From Trochalopteron elliotii (taxonomy: Eukaryota; Chordata; Aves; Passeriformes; Leiothrichidae): DNA of 64,000 bases. A program made the position numbers and the translations under genes. Positions 1-13,667 of the stretch are shown here, piece after piece (position 1 is the first letter of the stretch; each line of letters starts with the position of its first letter). The stretch spans positions 6,192,677 to 6,256,676 of the forward strand of contig JANPWX010000054.1 of NCBI GenBank assembly GCA_024734555.1, read 5' to 3'. The notes beneath the pieces are model-generated. The model searched no databases, had not been told where the DNA came from, and saw only the letters and a program-made list of their open reading frames with translations.

Positions 1-3000
1 CACAGACGCTGGCAAGAGTGCAAAGAAGGCCATGGGAAAAGCATATCCAAGCATGCAGGAGGCCAGGCAGGCCTGATGTGTAATGGTGTCTTATGGTCTG
101 TCACTGCCATGACTTGGAGAGCTGCTCACTTAGAGGGACTAATGAGATCACTTCGAAATTGTGATCTAAAACCTTTTCCCTCCCTCTTTCTCCTCCTCTG
201 AGTCCACACTTCCTTCCAACTAACCTTTCATGTTCCAACAGAAACAGTCACAACCTCCATCTTTAAAGGAATATATCATACTTAAAGGTTATAACCCAAT
301 TGGAAAATGAATAATGATGTATTTCTTTTAAAGAGATTAAAATGATACCAACAGATCTTTTTATAAGCCTGGAATGTGTGTGAGGGTCCCAGTACCCCCA
401 GCCAAGCTGAGGCACAGGGCTTCACATCTGTATTGACCTCCATCACAGCCCCTGCCCCAGACTATTAAATGGCATGCAGAGGAGTAAGGCATGAACTGAG
501 AAAAGCTAGATTCAGTCCCAGGCAGCTCTTCCCAGACATGTCCTCAACCACACAGCTTTTGCCCCTGAATGATCTCCCTGTGTACACACTTCAGTGTAAA
601 AAAACAGCATTTGAAATTAATATCTCAGAAGTTTCTGTTCTTTGAAAATTACATCTGATGTCAGCCTACTGGCAGAACACATCAAGTGCAGGCAAGGGAG
701 AAGGGGAATACAAAGCAGAGGATGTGAACTTCCACAGAGCTCAAAAGAAAAACTGTTGTTATCATTGGCCTGGGTATTGTGGCTTTAAATTACAAATTAC
801 TTTAAATTGTAAAAACATCCATTGCAAGCCCTGGAGCAGAATCCCCAGAATGGCAGTAAATAAAGAGCATCCTGTCCCTCTTTATGCCACGGCTGATGTG
901 GGAGGTAGTTTAAAATCCTAGCTTGGCAAGTGCTGCATGTCAGAGTTGATGAGTTGAAAGGATGTGCACGTACACAGACCCAAACAAAGAACTTCTAACA
1001 CACAGAAAAATTACTGCACTTAGCGACCTTAAATGTTGAGCAGCACAGCAACATTTGCTCTTATACTTTGGACTAGTTGTCCTGAATTTTTACACAGGCT
1101 CCTATTACCTTGGAAGTGGCAGGTGGCTTTGCAGGGATCCTTGGGCCTGGTGTCATAGGGGAAAGTTAAGCTCACAAAATACTTCCTTGTCAGATCCCTC
1201 GCCACCCTGGGAAGAGGACAGATTTCTCTTTCTGTTTTGTCCCAAGTCTGGAGGCTTTGCCTGGGAGTCCCACCTGCTCCTGCAGCTCACATCCCCTGAA
1301 ACCAGACCCCATCCAGCAGCTGCATAAATCATTGGGAACAGGGCTGCAGCAGGGTGTCGAGCAGTTGGGAGCACATGGGGGAGCGACTCCCTCCTCCCTT
1401 GCATGCCTCCATCTTCCCCTAAAGTAAACAACAGCAGTCCCCACTGTGAACCCAGTTGCGAAACCTCATGGCTCTGAACTTTAACTCTGTGATGAGCAGC
1501 CAGCCCTTGCATGGGCTGTGCAGCTGAGAGTGCCTCTGGTCTGTGTTTTTCTGCTGCCTTCCAGGCTGCTGCCAGCCAGGGAATTCTTTCCATAGCTTGT
1601 ACAGACACCCTAGGAAAGGAAGCCTGCTTGCAAACGTGCAGCTGAACGTGGTGGTGTGGGCAGCTTAATGCCTCGTTTTTCTGGGGCCGAGTCAAGACCA
1701 AAAGGGCATTTGAATAAATTGCTAATGCCAATTTACCTACAGTCAGCTCCATCAACATTCATCCCACATCAGGTAACTTTTTTTTTTCCTAGAAGCTCTT
1801 AGCATAAGAAGGCAGCATGAAAAAGCAGGCCAGTCAAGTTGTAAAGTTCAGTCACAGATCAGAGTAGTAACTCTCCTCTGACTAGATAATGCAAATGACT
1901 TTTGGTCCAGACATAATTATAACAACATGTTGTAGACACTGATGTGGTTTTTTTCCAAGATGGAATTCCAAAACTAGCAAAAGCTACCACATCACAAATG
2001 AGGAAACCACTCCCTTGGTGAAGAGAAGATGGTACAACATTAATTCAGTGGAAAAGAAAACCCTAAGAAAGGCAATAGATGCACTGAAGCTATCCATATG
2101 CAGAAGTGATGGTACAGGGATCTGAGCAGTAATGCTCTGCAGATGCCTTGCAGTCCAAGTCATGTTTAAAGGAATCCTTAAAGTCTCACCCACACAAGAG
2201 ATTCTGGTTTAAAGCCAGCTCCACGAAACAGCATTCCTTCCTGGGTTCTATTTTATCATCATGGTTATAGCACTCAGATAATGAATTGGAACCCAGAGCT
2301 CTGCATGTTGAGACCAAGTTTATACCTTCCCCTCTAAAGATTTCTCTAATGTTAATATTTTAGTTAGAAAAATTTATCTTTTATACCATGTCATGAGGAA
2401 ATATACTGTCCTGAATTTTTTTAAAACTCTCTGTAAGCATGGAATCTCCACTCTAACTATTCATATGAGTTCTTACAAAACAAGAACAAGGGTTCTCACC
2501 TTGATATAAATTTCCAAACTTAAGGATCTCATAATTAACGAGAATTGAGCTTTTAACCAAAATTTGGGCTTTATGATTTGGGCTTTATTATTTTTTTTTC
2601 CTGTCTATCTAAAGATACAGATATGACTGTGCATTCCCAGACACGAAGAGGTAAAATTAATCTGTGTGTATTGAGGGGAAGAACCTGACAGGAAGAAAAA
2701 GAGGGTTCTAATTGTAACTAAAAGTGAAAATGTGTTAAAACCAGGGGAGAAAGAAAGAAAGAGTTTCAGGAGAGCAGGTTCTTGTTCAGCAGGCAGGCTC
2801 TAATCTCGCTGCAGCTCACCCAGGCTCAGGTTTCAGAGCCCTGGAAGATCAGCAGGCTAAGCTTGGTGAGATGTGCTGTTCACAGTGTGTTCCTTGGGCT
2901 CTTGGCAGAGGAATCTCAGTTTACTCCTCTGTTTGTAGTAGGCTTTGAGCCTTTTCGCATCACTTTGGGTGTAGAAGTATATAAATTTTTTACAAAGGTA

Positions 3001-4852
3001 AACTGAATTGGGCTATCATTTTGTGGCAGAGAGGAAAGTGGGAGACAGCAAATGTGCCGTGGGCACAGGACACACAAAATTCCCAAGTGAAATTTGAGAT
3101 GTGCAACCCTCCTGTAACTGCAATTGAGCTCCTTGCTGCTCACTCTTTGAAATGCTGTCACTGCCATCGTGCCATTGTTGTTCTACCAGTGCACAGCTTT
3201 GCTCAACCTTTTTATTTCTTCTTCTGTCGTACGCAAAGGGACAGGGAGGCATTAGATATCCCTGAGCTACACTTCACCACTCTCTTCCTAAAATCCAGGA
3301 CCTTCTCAGGAACATCTGTTCCTGCAGTTTCAGAGAGAATTCTTTCATCCTACACACATCATCCAGAGAGAGAAGAAAAACGGAAGAGATTTCCTCTCTC
3401 TCTTCCTTTTTCTCCACAGCATGGAAAAAATTAACTGGGATGGCTAAGTTTGAGGCCTCCCTTGTGCAAAGACACCTAAGCCAACCATCCTTTGAGCAGT
3501 TGCACAGCCCTGACTTATGTTAGCAGGATGGCTGGCATCTTCAGCTAAAATGAATCTTCACTGAAGATTTTTGCTGCCTTCATTATGTATCTTCTTTCAG
3601 TTAGCTATACTCCAAAGGAGTACAGATCTGTTGGATATACTCCAAAAGAAGAACACTCTCCTTCTGCAGTCTAGCTGAAACCCTGGTTAGCACAGGATTA
3701 TGTACTTTCAATGCACACCTTTCTGTAGCTTGTAATATATCATAAAAAAAAAAAATAAAAAAATCAAGCTCTCTCTGGAACATAGGCCAGAGGTTATAGT
3801 AAATTCTAGCAAGTGGACAGAAGTTTTCCTCCCTAATTTTGTTTTCCTCAGGGAGTTGTGGTTTCCATGTAAACACTTCTACGAGCAGGCCCTTTGAGAC
3901 ATGCCTGCAAGAATATATGTTCTGCCTAACACATATCAACCATATCTTAGCAGCTAAGAAAAATAATTCTGCGGTCTCACAACACTTCACCACTATCACC
4001 TCAGCCTAGCTAAGCTAAAAATTAGAAAAAAGACCAAAGAAATGTAGGTATGTTGAGAGAAAGCTGTGGCTCATAATGGCTGGTATGTTGTTTCTGGATT
4101 TTTTCCCATCTATTCTGCTAGGTTTCTAGCTTCAGGAAATAGTGTTTGAAACCATGAATTATGGTACATGAGGACAGAGAAAACATAACTCGATAGTCAT
4201 TCATTTCTCATTGCTACATGGAGCAGTAAGCAGCACCAGCCCGTGACATCCAGAAAATTTGCTCTAACGTTTAGATCATCATTGCAAAACATATAAAGGA
4301 CTATTTTCTTCTCTGTTTTTATGTAGGGTCTGATACACATTGTCTTAATATAGAAGATCCCCTTTGATGTCCATTCACATTTCATAAGCCAAGAGCAAAA
4401 TAGTTAGGGCCTTGGAGGACAAGGGGAAAAAATGTAAATTTAAGTTATTCTTGGAAGTAATTTGGATCCCAGCTCCAGACCAAAGACTCTTAGAACCTGC
4501 CTGAGCAAACTGTTCAGTGTCTGAGCCCAGCCCAACACTGGATTTGCAGCTATAAAATGGACAGAATCCAAATCATGGACCTGGATGCTCATAAGCTCCT
4601 GAACATTCTGTATTTCTGGTTCGTTTGGGTGTTTTTTGGGTTTTTTTTTTCTCATCCTGAGTTCTCTCCTCGTTATTTATACAAGAAATCTCTGAATATT
4701 TTGGTTAGTTTGGGTTTTTTTTTGCTCACATGCATTTACTTATAATGCCAGGATGCTATTAAATATTTGTAATTCTTACTAAGCAAAGCTCTGAGTAGTG
4801 AGCCTGGATTAGAGTACCCAGAGATTCCCTCCACAAATTCCAAGTGCAGGCT

Positions 4853-4880
4853 AAAAAAAAAAAAAAAAAAAAAAAAAAAA
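4853..4880. repeat. Homopolymer run of 28 A
   Basis: There are 28 consecutive A, followed by G and six more A. No retrocopied gene or known SINE is recognisable before it, and I see no target-site duplication. Confidence 0.95.
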
Positions 4881-6304
4881 GAAAAAAGGCAGTTCTGGGA
4901 TTTTTTAATTTGAGAATGCTGATATTTGAAGCATGCACCTCCAGTAAAGCAAGTTCTTAATTCATCTCGCACGTAATCATTGACATTCTTCCCTCCCAGC
5001 AAAATAGCAGTTCTTTATCCCAGCAGAACAAAGTGGGAGGCAAGCAGAGCAGATGAGTATGTGAGTGTATGTGGAAGAGCTTGGACTCTGGTCACTTGGT
5101 GACTCAAGGACTGCAAAACAGAAACTGGAGCTTGTTATGACAGGAACAGAAAAGCTTCATGTTCAAGGAGTGAGACTCCAAGAGAGTTGTGGGATTTTTT
5201 TTCCCCTTCAAACAAAGCATTTCTTTTCTAGTGAAGTCCAATTCCCTCATGGAAACCCAAGCCCTGAAGTAGCTAAAATAGCCTTTTTTCTCTCTCCACT
5301 CAGTCTCTGCTTCTTGACTTCTTGAAAAGAAGGAATTTTGAGCAGGAAGTCGCGTTGGTTAATGGCACAGGGCAGAGCTTCCAGAGGAAACTTCACCTAC
5401 AGCCATTTATAACATTGATAATGATGTGGTTTGTGGCCATTTCTTTTTCCCTAGACAACAAGATTGAGAAACAGATCCTGATCCAAATCCCATAGCTCTT
5501 GGTTTTTAACGACACCTGAGCACTCCTTATTCCGCACAAAGCCTCCAAGCAATGCTGGGTCTCAGAATGAGTTTGTGAGTGCAAGAAACTTTCCATTCAT
5601 CTCTAAAATTCAAAGGAACTTTAGGAAACTGGACACTCAAGTCCCACTGTTTCTGACAAAGCCTGTCTTGCTTTCAGCTTGCAGTTCTTTTGGTTTACAG
5701 GCACACCACATTTGTGTCTTATTCTTTGTGTTCACCAATACTCCTTCATTTTCTAGTACTGCTCTATTCCTATTAGTAACCAAAACAGTAAGTATAGTTT
5801 TGCAGTTGCTTCTGATTTTATATCAGAACCATGTAGTTCTAGATAGTATTGCAACAAACTGCAGGACTTTAAAGAAGTAGGGTAGAGTGGGATGTTAACA
5901 CACCAATTGGCACACCCTTATCAGTCATCCAGGTTTTTTCTCTAGATGCAGATCAGTATACAGCCAGCAAACAGCCATAAAGTTCTGTTTTCAAGCAGTG
6001 ATGTATCCTGCTGGGTAACAACCCTTTTGATACTAAAGATATCTCCTGCCATGTATTCTCCACTGCCAAGCAATCACTGTTGACATAAGTGTTTCATTTA
6101 ATAAATATTACCAGTGTGTATGAGCATGAGGGGATGATTCAGCAGCATCAGGGGCCCTATGGCAGCAGTCCTAACAGGAAGACAGAAGAGATTGCTTCAT
6201 AGCAAATTAATCAGGCCCCAAACCTAGGACATTTAGAAAAACATCCTTTTTTGCACTAAGCTGTTGTGCCTCAGGGTTGCATTATTAATGACAACATATG
6301 CAAA

Positions 6305-6395
6305 AGCAGCAACTTGTTTCTCATCTGTAAAGTGAAGATCACGGCATTCACCTCTCTAAAGCCTGTGGGTCTCTGTAAACTCATAACAGTAATCA
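6305..6395 (+). repeat. Probable degraded MIR fragment
   Basis: The stretch TTTCTCATCTGTAAAGTGAA followed by GATCACGGCATTCACCTCTC resembles the MIR segment CTCAGTTTCCTCATCTGTAA plus AATGGGGATAATAGC and CCTACCTC. The match is limited to the 3' half and the flanks are unconvincing. Confidence 0.45.
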
Positions 6396-9300
6396 AAAAA
6401 CCTTTTCCATGCACCATCCTCTCAGCCATACCTTTCTAAAGCTTTTCTTCAGAATCAAAATTATTGAAACTTAGTAACTGCTACTTACAGCTCACTTGTC
6501 TTGGCAGCCAGTTAAATACATTCAGCTTGTGACCAAAAACTCAGCCAGTGCTGAGGAACTGACTCTGATCCTAGTATCTCCTTTTATTTTTTGTGTAGAA
6601 AATTGGTAACAGACTTCCATGGTTAAATTCATAAAATCTGCTCATCTTTGAACTGCTATGCCAAAACAATCAGCCTTTTATAGCAAGAATTCTACATGTG
6701 TAAATAGCAAGTTACACCAATAGAAGTTTGCCATACTGTTCCTTTGGCAGCAAAGAATTTTAATTCATCTATTAGGCTACCATAGCCTGTTATCTAACAA
6801 AATTTCTGTGAAGTTTAAAAAAAAATGGAGAGACCAGTTCTCTAGGTGTCCACAGATGAAGATGAATGCTGAGACATTTCTTCATTCATAAGGACCACAT
6901 GCTCAAAAAATAACTGCATTTACATCTTTGTGGTTATTCATGAATGAAAATATTCAGTGAGAGGAATAAAGGTTCACAAAACTTCCCTAAAGAAATCCAA
7001 ATGTTCAAAAATTTGCTTGTCAGTAACAGACTGATTTGTAGAAACTCTTTAATTCATGAAAGGCGAGTTTGCCAAATAACTACTGGATGAATTCCAGGGA
7101 ACCTTAATTTGAGACTGGTTCAAGAATTAAATGGTGTTTTAATTATTAAACATCTGGGTAAATCTAGTGCAAATTATAAATCCTGTCTGTTCCACAAATT
7201 TTTTTAATAAACTTGGGTTATGATTTCCATAGTGTGTGTTGGATAGGTGTGGCACTGTTAAGTGCTGTGGAAAGTGCCCTTTCTGTTTCCTGACTCAGGC
7301 AGGACTGACCCCACTGCAGACCCCAAGTCTAGGAACACTGAATCTGTCCTGTCTGGGAATAGAGCATGAGCAGACAGCAAAACCAAGTTAGACCTGTGTG
7401 CTCTTGCTGCATGAAAAGCCTTTTTTTTTTTTACAATTGACTCTGAAATAAATATTTAGCTATATGCCTTTGAGAGTAATGGTTTGTTTGGGTTTATCTT
7501 CTACACCATCATGTCACAGTATTTGGTAATTCACATCCCTTGGGGTGGCTTCCTACTCGGAGCATTACACAAAGAATGCATTTTCAGGCTAGATTTCCAG
7601 TAAATAACCCTGCAGTTCCAGGAGATTGACCAAAATAGCAGCACGCCTGCAGCACAATGCCACTTAAGTTCAGATCTCTCCATTATTCTGGTTCTATCCT
7701 CTTCTGTTCATCCCCCAACACCAGCATAATTGTCAGTGTCCTCTTCCTGTGAACATCTTGGTTTTCACTAGCCCTTCACCAGCTCATCTTTGCCTGCTAC
7801 TAAGCTCCCATGGAATCCTGCACTCCTGATTCATGTTTCCAGCCCTCTCCATAGAGTCATCACCTTCCACCATCACAGTGACAATGGCTGTGTAAGTTCT
7901 GCCAATACTGCTGATTCTGGAGATACACAGCACCTTTTCTCAGACTATTCTCAGAAACAGCCTCAAAAGAGAGATCACTCTTAGTAAAGAAAAATGACTA
8001 ATGAGATACTTCAAGAAATTTTTAAAAATCATCTAATGGATGTAAAATCTTGAAGTCTATCTTTGTCACATTGTTTTATGAATTGCAGTTGCCACATGTC
8101 CTGCTGAATACTGGTTTTTTATTAATTGCAGATGAGTTTTTAGCATGCCTAACTCATTGTTCTCACTCTTTATAAATCCTTGATTCTGGTTTTGAATCAG
8201 TTTGGTTCCCAGTCTCAGTGAGTGCTGAAGATTGGAATTATGCATCATATAATATATATTGTGTAATATATTATTACATTCTTTTAATTTTTTTTTCAGT
8301 GTGTTGTTTTCTAATTCAGTTTAATATCTTAATCTGTGAGAGAGCTAGGAGAACTTCCACTTTACCCACTCTGCACTTTTACTGTGTGCTCATTCATTTA
8401 CTGTGTTAAAACAGGGGAATTTTGTGAAGAGAGGCTGACCAGCCTTTATTTTCACAGATCACCCTCTTGACCTCCTCACAACCCAAGTCTAAACAGGTAG
8501 CAGGGCCTTTGCAGGATCTTATCTACACAAGCAGAATAACAAATGTAGATTTTAGCTGTCTCAGAATCTATTGGCCAGAAATATATTGTCAGATTAGAGG
8601 GAAATCTGTGCTGGACAACTCAAACAGTCATACATCTGAAGGAACATCAGTTACATTTGTTTAGCTTGTAGACTGAATGAGCTCTTGGAGGTGACCTTAC
8701 AGTTTTGCATACAGACACCATTCTTGGTTCAGCCATTCCTAAAATGCATTGCTCTCCTCATTTTGTCAGCTAGCATACTGCAGGACAGAGTGCCAGCTGG
8801 CTGGCTGACATATCAGGGTGAGTTAGCAATGTGTTGTGAGAAATGTAAGGAAAAAAACCTGAATGCTGACAAAACAATTTTGTCTTTTTTCCAGTGGTTT
8901 TTTGCAGTCCTTCACTTGCCACTTGATTTCCTTCTCCTTCCTCCTTATTTTCCTTTCAGCCCTGAGCATTTGTTGTCCTCTCCTCTCTGTCCCTGGCCTA
9001 CCCTAGCAGGAGGAATCACTGAGCAGAAGAGAAGCCTCTCTCTCACATCTGTATAGCTTTACTACTACTTGCTTTTCCAGGCAGGACTTTCACTTACCCC
9101 ATATTTCACTCTGCAGTGACAGCTTGGCCAGAGCGTAGCACATTTTCCAGTCACAGATGTTTCTATCAGATTCATGCCTGCTTCTTGGAGACATGGCAGA
9201 AGGAATCTTTTTTCTTGTGCTTCAACTGATACAAATGATCCCAAGCCAATATACAGCAAATTTCTTTATCCTATTTTTGTCTTTCTGAACATATGTGTTT

Positions 9301-10040
9301 GCTTCAGTATTTAAATGAGGAAAGGTTGATGCTTAATTCTAATTTTAAACAATAATAGATATTCCATTAAGGATAAATGACTGAATTTTTAATATGCTCC
9401 TTTTCAAATAGCAAGACATTTGAGTACAGCTCTGGTCTTAGAGTAAGTGAGAAAACATACAAGGCCTTGAATTTTCAGTCAGATACTTGTTTGCATAAAG
9501 ATCTTACTTAAACTTCTGGGAATTTCCAACTGTGCCACAGGTCATCCTGCATGAATCCAGTAAGACTGGAACCTAAGATAGTTATTTTTTCCACACAAAA
9601 ACTCTAGCTGCCTGATTTTAACTTCTGTAAGAGGGTACAGTTCCATCATAGAATCTAAGTACTCTTTAAAAAAAATATATGCAGATAATTGTCAAGAAAA
9701 AAAAAAAAAGACCAAACTATGAAGATAAGCACAAGGTATTAATAAGGTGCTATTTAAAACACTCTTTTCTCAGAACTAGTTACTGATCTGTTCCTAGCAG
9801 TGGAGTGTTCTTGTGCAGACACTGGCAACAGGTCACAGCAAAATAGCTCAGTTCACATCAGTGCAGCCACAGAGTATTTGCACACCTACACTTTCAACAT
9901 TTTTTTAATGCATGAATTTTAAATACAATGGGAAAAGATCAGTTGCTTAGTCGGATCAAATCAACTTCCTTGATCATTTGTTTTTATTCCTGCCTTTCAC
10001 TTTCCTTCCTTCCACCATTGCCATACAATGAAAGAGGTGC

Positions 10041-10078
10041 AGGGGGAAAAAGAAAAGAAAAGGAGAGAAAGGAGGAGT
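10041..10078. repeat. Purine-only A/G tract
   Basis: The tract is 38 bases of A and G only, starting AGGGGGAAAAAGAAAAG. It is simple sequence with no further structure. Confidence 0.85.
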
Positions 10079-12890
10079 GTATTTCCTTGGCTAGTCCAAC
10101 AAGATGCATTCTAAGAGTTCTTCTGGCCAATCTTGCATATGATGTTTTACCTCTAGTCAGGATCTAGAAAGCAATGTCCTAGTGCTCCCAGTAAAAGGGT
10201 AAATGTCACTTGGTACAGCCTTTCTGTACTTGCTGTTATTTCTTCACAGCTGAAGAAATAAGATAAAGTAGAAAAGTAGATTGGTCAGTTTTTGCACAGG
10301 CACTGTTTCCAGAGAGAAGTGCTCCCAAGGAAAAGCAGTGGCTGCACTAGAGGACAGCCCACAGTTGGCATCAGGGTGCTGTGCAGGACAAAAATGGGAT
10401 GTCTGCCAGTTCTCAAACCGAATGGGAGCAAAGCCATAGGTGTACAGTCTCTGACTTCCACAGCTGCCAGGAAAGTCTGTGTTACATCAGTAATTCCATA
10501 GGTCTCCTACGACCATTCATCCCAGTCTGTATCACAGCTCTACTTTTAATTGCATCTGAAGTTAACTCAGCAGAAAAACATCTTTGTCCTGAGTTACAGA
10601 CAACTGCTTTCATCCAGTTTTATGTAACCCTGTATCATCACCAGAAGAAAAAGGCAATACCCACCCTCACCAATCAGACTTTTCTCATGGTGTTTCTGGT
10701 GCATGTGAGCAAGCATTGTAAAGCACTACAGCAAAAACTGTCACAAATTCTTTGTTTCGATGAGACAATCATAAAGCCTAGGAATTAGCCACTTATATGT
10801 TTATTTACTACATGTTTATTTACATCTGTCTGACTTTAATAGTTATCCTAATGGATTTTTTTTCAAATGTATTTTTAATGTATAAATAAAAGACAGGATT
10901 ATCCATTCCTAGTATAGTTTGACCAAAAAAATATTACACTCTGTGGCATCTTGCAATCCCTGGCAGCTATACAGTTGTCCTACATGGGAATATAGATGCA
11001 TGTTTGTCTTGAGAGCTCCCAAATCTCTGCATTCTCCATAGGAAAAAATGGGACAGGAAATTTCTGTGTTACTGGGCTCTTTGGCGCAGATGTCCCTTTT
11101 GCTTTCACACGTATTTCCACAGCAAGAGGACAGCCATGCTAAGCAACAGACACAGAGTCTCATTCAGCAATGGTTCTTTTCTTTTTTTGTTTGCTCTAAA
11201 ATAGTCTGAGTGTTAGGAAGAGTAACAAGCACTGAACTTTTCCCCACATACATTACTCACACAGAGGAATGAAAGTGGATTGAGATAAGACTACATTTTT
11301 TTTTTCCTCTGTAAGGAAAAACCCAGGTAAAGCTCACGTGCCTTCAAATTAGGTTTATTATCAGAATCATAAGACCACAATCCAGCAAAATTTACCTGAT
11401 TTCAGTATAATTTTTTATGTGCTTTTGAAGCTAAATATGTATTTAAGAATTTGCTTGCTTAGGTGATTAGGCTTGTGACAGAAAATTTAGGCAAACATCT
11501 AAATTTGGGGATTCTGTGATCTCAGTTCTCATGCTGAGAGCTTTAGGTATCAAGTGCCAAAGACATAGCCTTTACATTCTCAAATATTTTACCACATTCT
11601 GCAATCCTTAAGTTCAAAGAGAGCTTTTCTTCATCAGTAATAAAACTTGATCCATTTTTCCTCTTACACTCTTTTTATTCTGTTTGACCCACATTGCTAT
11701 AATAAAAAGAGTCTGAAATTATTCACTTTGCCTTGTCACATTCCTTTTAAGGCAAGAATATCTAGCAATCCATGGGGAAGTGTGAGGGATAGGAAGGGCA
11801 ATGACATGTCCTAGGTAGCATTTGGAAGTAAACCCTCTTCCCCTTGAGGTCCTGTTCTAGATCTGGAGAAGTTTTTCCCATTAATGCAGGCTCTCCTTCA
11901 GCCATATTTTGTGCTTTATATCCAAAAACTACAGTAGGCAGAGGCTTACTGTGAGAACCAGAAAATGATACCTACTCAGCATTTTTTGTAAATATTTTCT
12001 TACTAGAAAATATTGGTTTTGTTGGCTTTTGTTTTGTGATATAACCCGAGGAACAACATTGGCTTCCTTTCCTGATGGAATATACAAAAATGAAAGAAAG
12101 AGCCAGCCGAAGTGCTCAAGATGTAACAAGCCCATAGGCACAACTTTTCTGGAGGGTCTAAAAGGCTTGAACTCCTCTGTGGGGTTCTGCCCAAGCAACT
12201 GTGGTGCATCAGCTGTGTACTCTCCCTCCTGGCAGCGGCCAGCATCTTAAAAATGTACAGGGACCAAAATTTCCCAGTGATTGTTGCAAAGTGACCTCCT
12301 GTGTACAGATTTAAGGTGGCCTGGGGAAGGATGCTCAAGTGATTTTCAAAAACTAATCAGGCTGTTTGGGGGTGGATGAAAACAGAGTGCCTGAGAGGGA
12401 AGGCACTGGCATGCAGGCTTATTCCAGTGTGCACAGGAGAACTGGGAATTCAAAGTGATATCCATATAGTACTTCAAGGAAAGCACAATAACAAAAAATG
12501 CAAAATATTACCGGTTGTCATAAGTTCTGTATCAATTGTGAGGCTCTCACTAAAAGAAATTTTGAGACTCATAATCTTTTAGCACTTTATATTCAATGCT
12601 CAAATCAGACACCTACTGCAAGAGAAAAAATATTACCACTCCTTTATTTACATTAATGCTACTGGTAGCTTTGTTTTATCCCCAGTGACTTCTTCAGCAC
12701 AACTTCTGCTGCTATTGGTTAAGCTCAGTTTGGGACCACACGGGTCTTTTAGTGCTCTGCTATCTGATTTTCCTGTGGATTATGAGCAGTAGGTTTTGCC
12801 TGTACCATAATCTGTTCACACATTCAGACAAGAAAATGCTAGCTCAAAATGCCTATAACACAAAATGCTACTTTAGACCCAAAGCTAAGA

Positions 12891-12934
12891 CAAAAAAAAA
12901 CTAAACCAAACCAAAACAGCAAAACCCCCAAAAC
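12891..12934. repeat. A/C-rich low-complexity block
   Basis: A nine-A run leads into CTAAACCAAACCAAAACAGC and an AAAACCCCCAAAAC string. This is low-complexity sequence of a type common in bird introns. Confidence 0.8.
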
Positions 12935-13654
12935 ATTAAGCAGTTGCAGCAGAAATAGCCAATGTCCATATTTTGTACAGGAACAAGATAGTATCAATGT
13001 GGAATATTTTAGAGCAATATAACCAGCTTAAAACCGCTCCAGTTTTAACTGATGACATTTTGACCACAGCATACAATCCCCAGATACACAATTTGCTGAG
13101 TATAAACAAGCCAGGAGAAGAAGGGAAAAAACTCCTTGGCGCCTGCTACATGTGATACACACTGCAGAAAACTGCTGATAATCCCCTTTTCAGTTTGTGT
13201 TTGCAGCTAAATCTACTTCACTTCCTCTGATACTGAGCATTAGGCAGTGCTCTGAGGTCCACCACTAGCCATAAATCCCAGGCAGGAAACAGTCTTCAAG
13301 TCTAAGGAGGAAAGACAGCATTTCATTTTCTAAAGCCAGCCCAGAGTAACCAGGTCAAACAAAGTTTGGAACTGAAGCTCTCAAAGCTCAGGATATAATT
13401 GTGTATGTTTTTTCTGCTTGTTTTGTTACCGGTTAACCGGATGCAACAAATAAAACCATTTTTCTTTCTTATTTTCTCTCTCTGACTGCCTCATTGGGAG
13501 CTCCTCTTTGGGAGCCAACCTCTCCATGAGCCAGTGCTTGAGGTCATAGCTCCCTAACTTCAAGACATCTGCTGGGTCAGACATACTTGAAGAGAATCAG
13601 CTGCTTGCAGCCAGCACATTATTAGCACACTGAGTCCCAGACAAATGCTGAGGG

Positions 13655-13667
13655 TCTCTCTCTCTCT
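13655..13667. repeat. Short CT dinucleotide repeat
   Basis: Six TC units are followed by a short T run. Confidence 0.85.

Noticed and set aside
1153..1758. 201-codon open frame on the - strand
   Set aside because: Residue content is unremarkable, no domain is recognised, overlapping frames are also open, and no splice or promoter context supports it. It fits chance in a GC-richer patch.
4740..4880. Possible retrocopy ending in the 28-A run
   Set aside because: The sequence before the A-run resembles no gene or SINE I know, and no target-site duplication is visible.
11500..11520. GGATTCTGTGAT as a CR1 3' tail
   Set aside because: Only one unit is present and the upstream sequence does not resemble the CR1 3' end.
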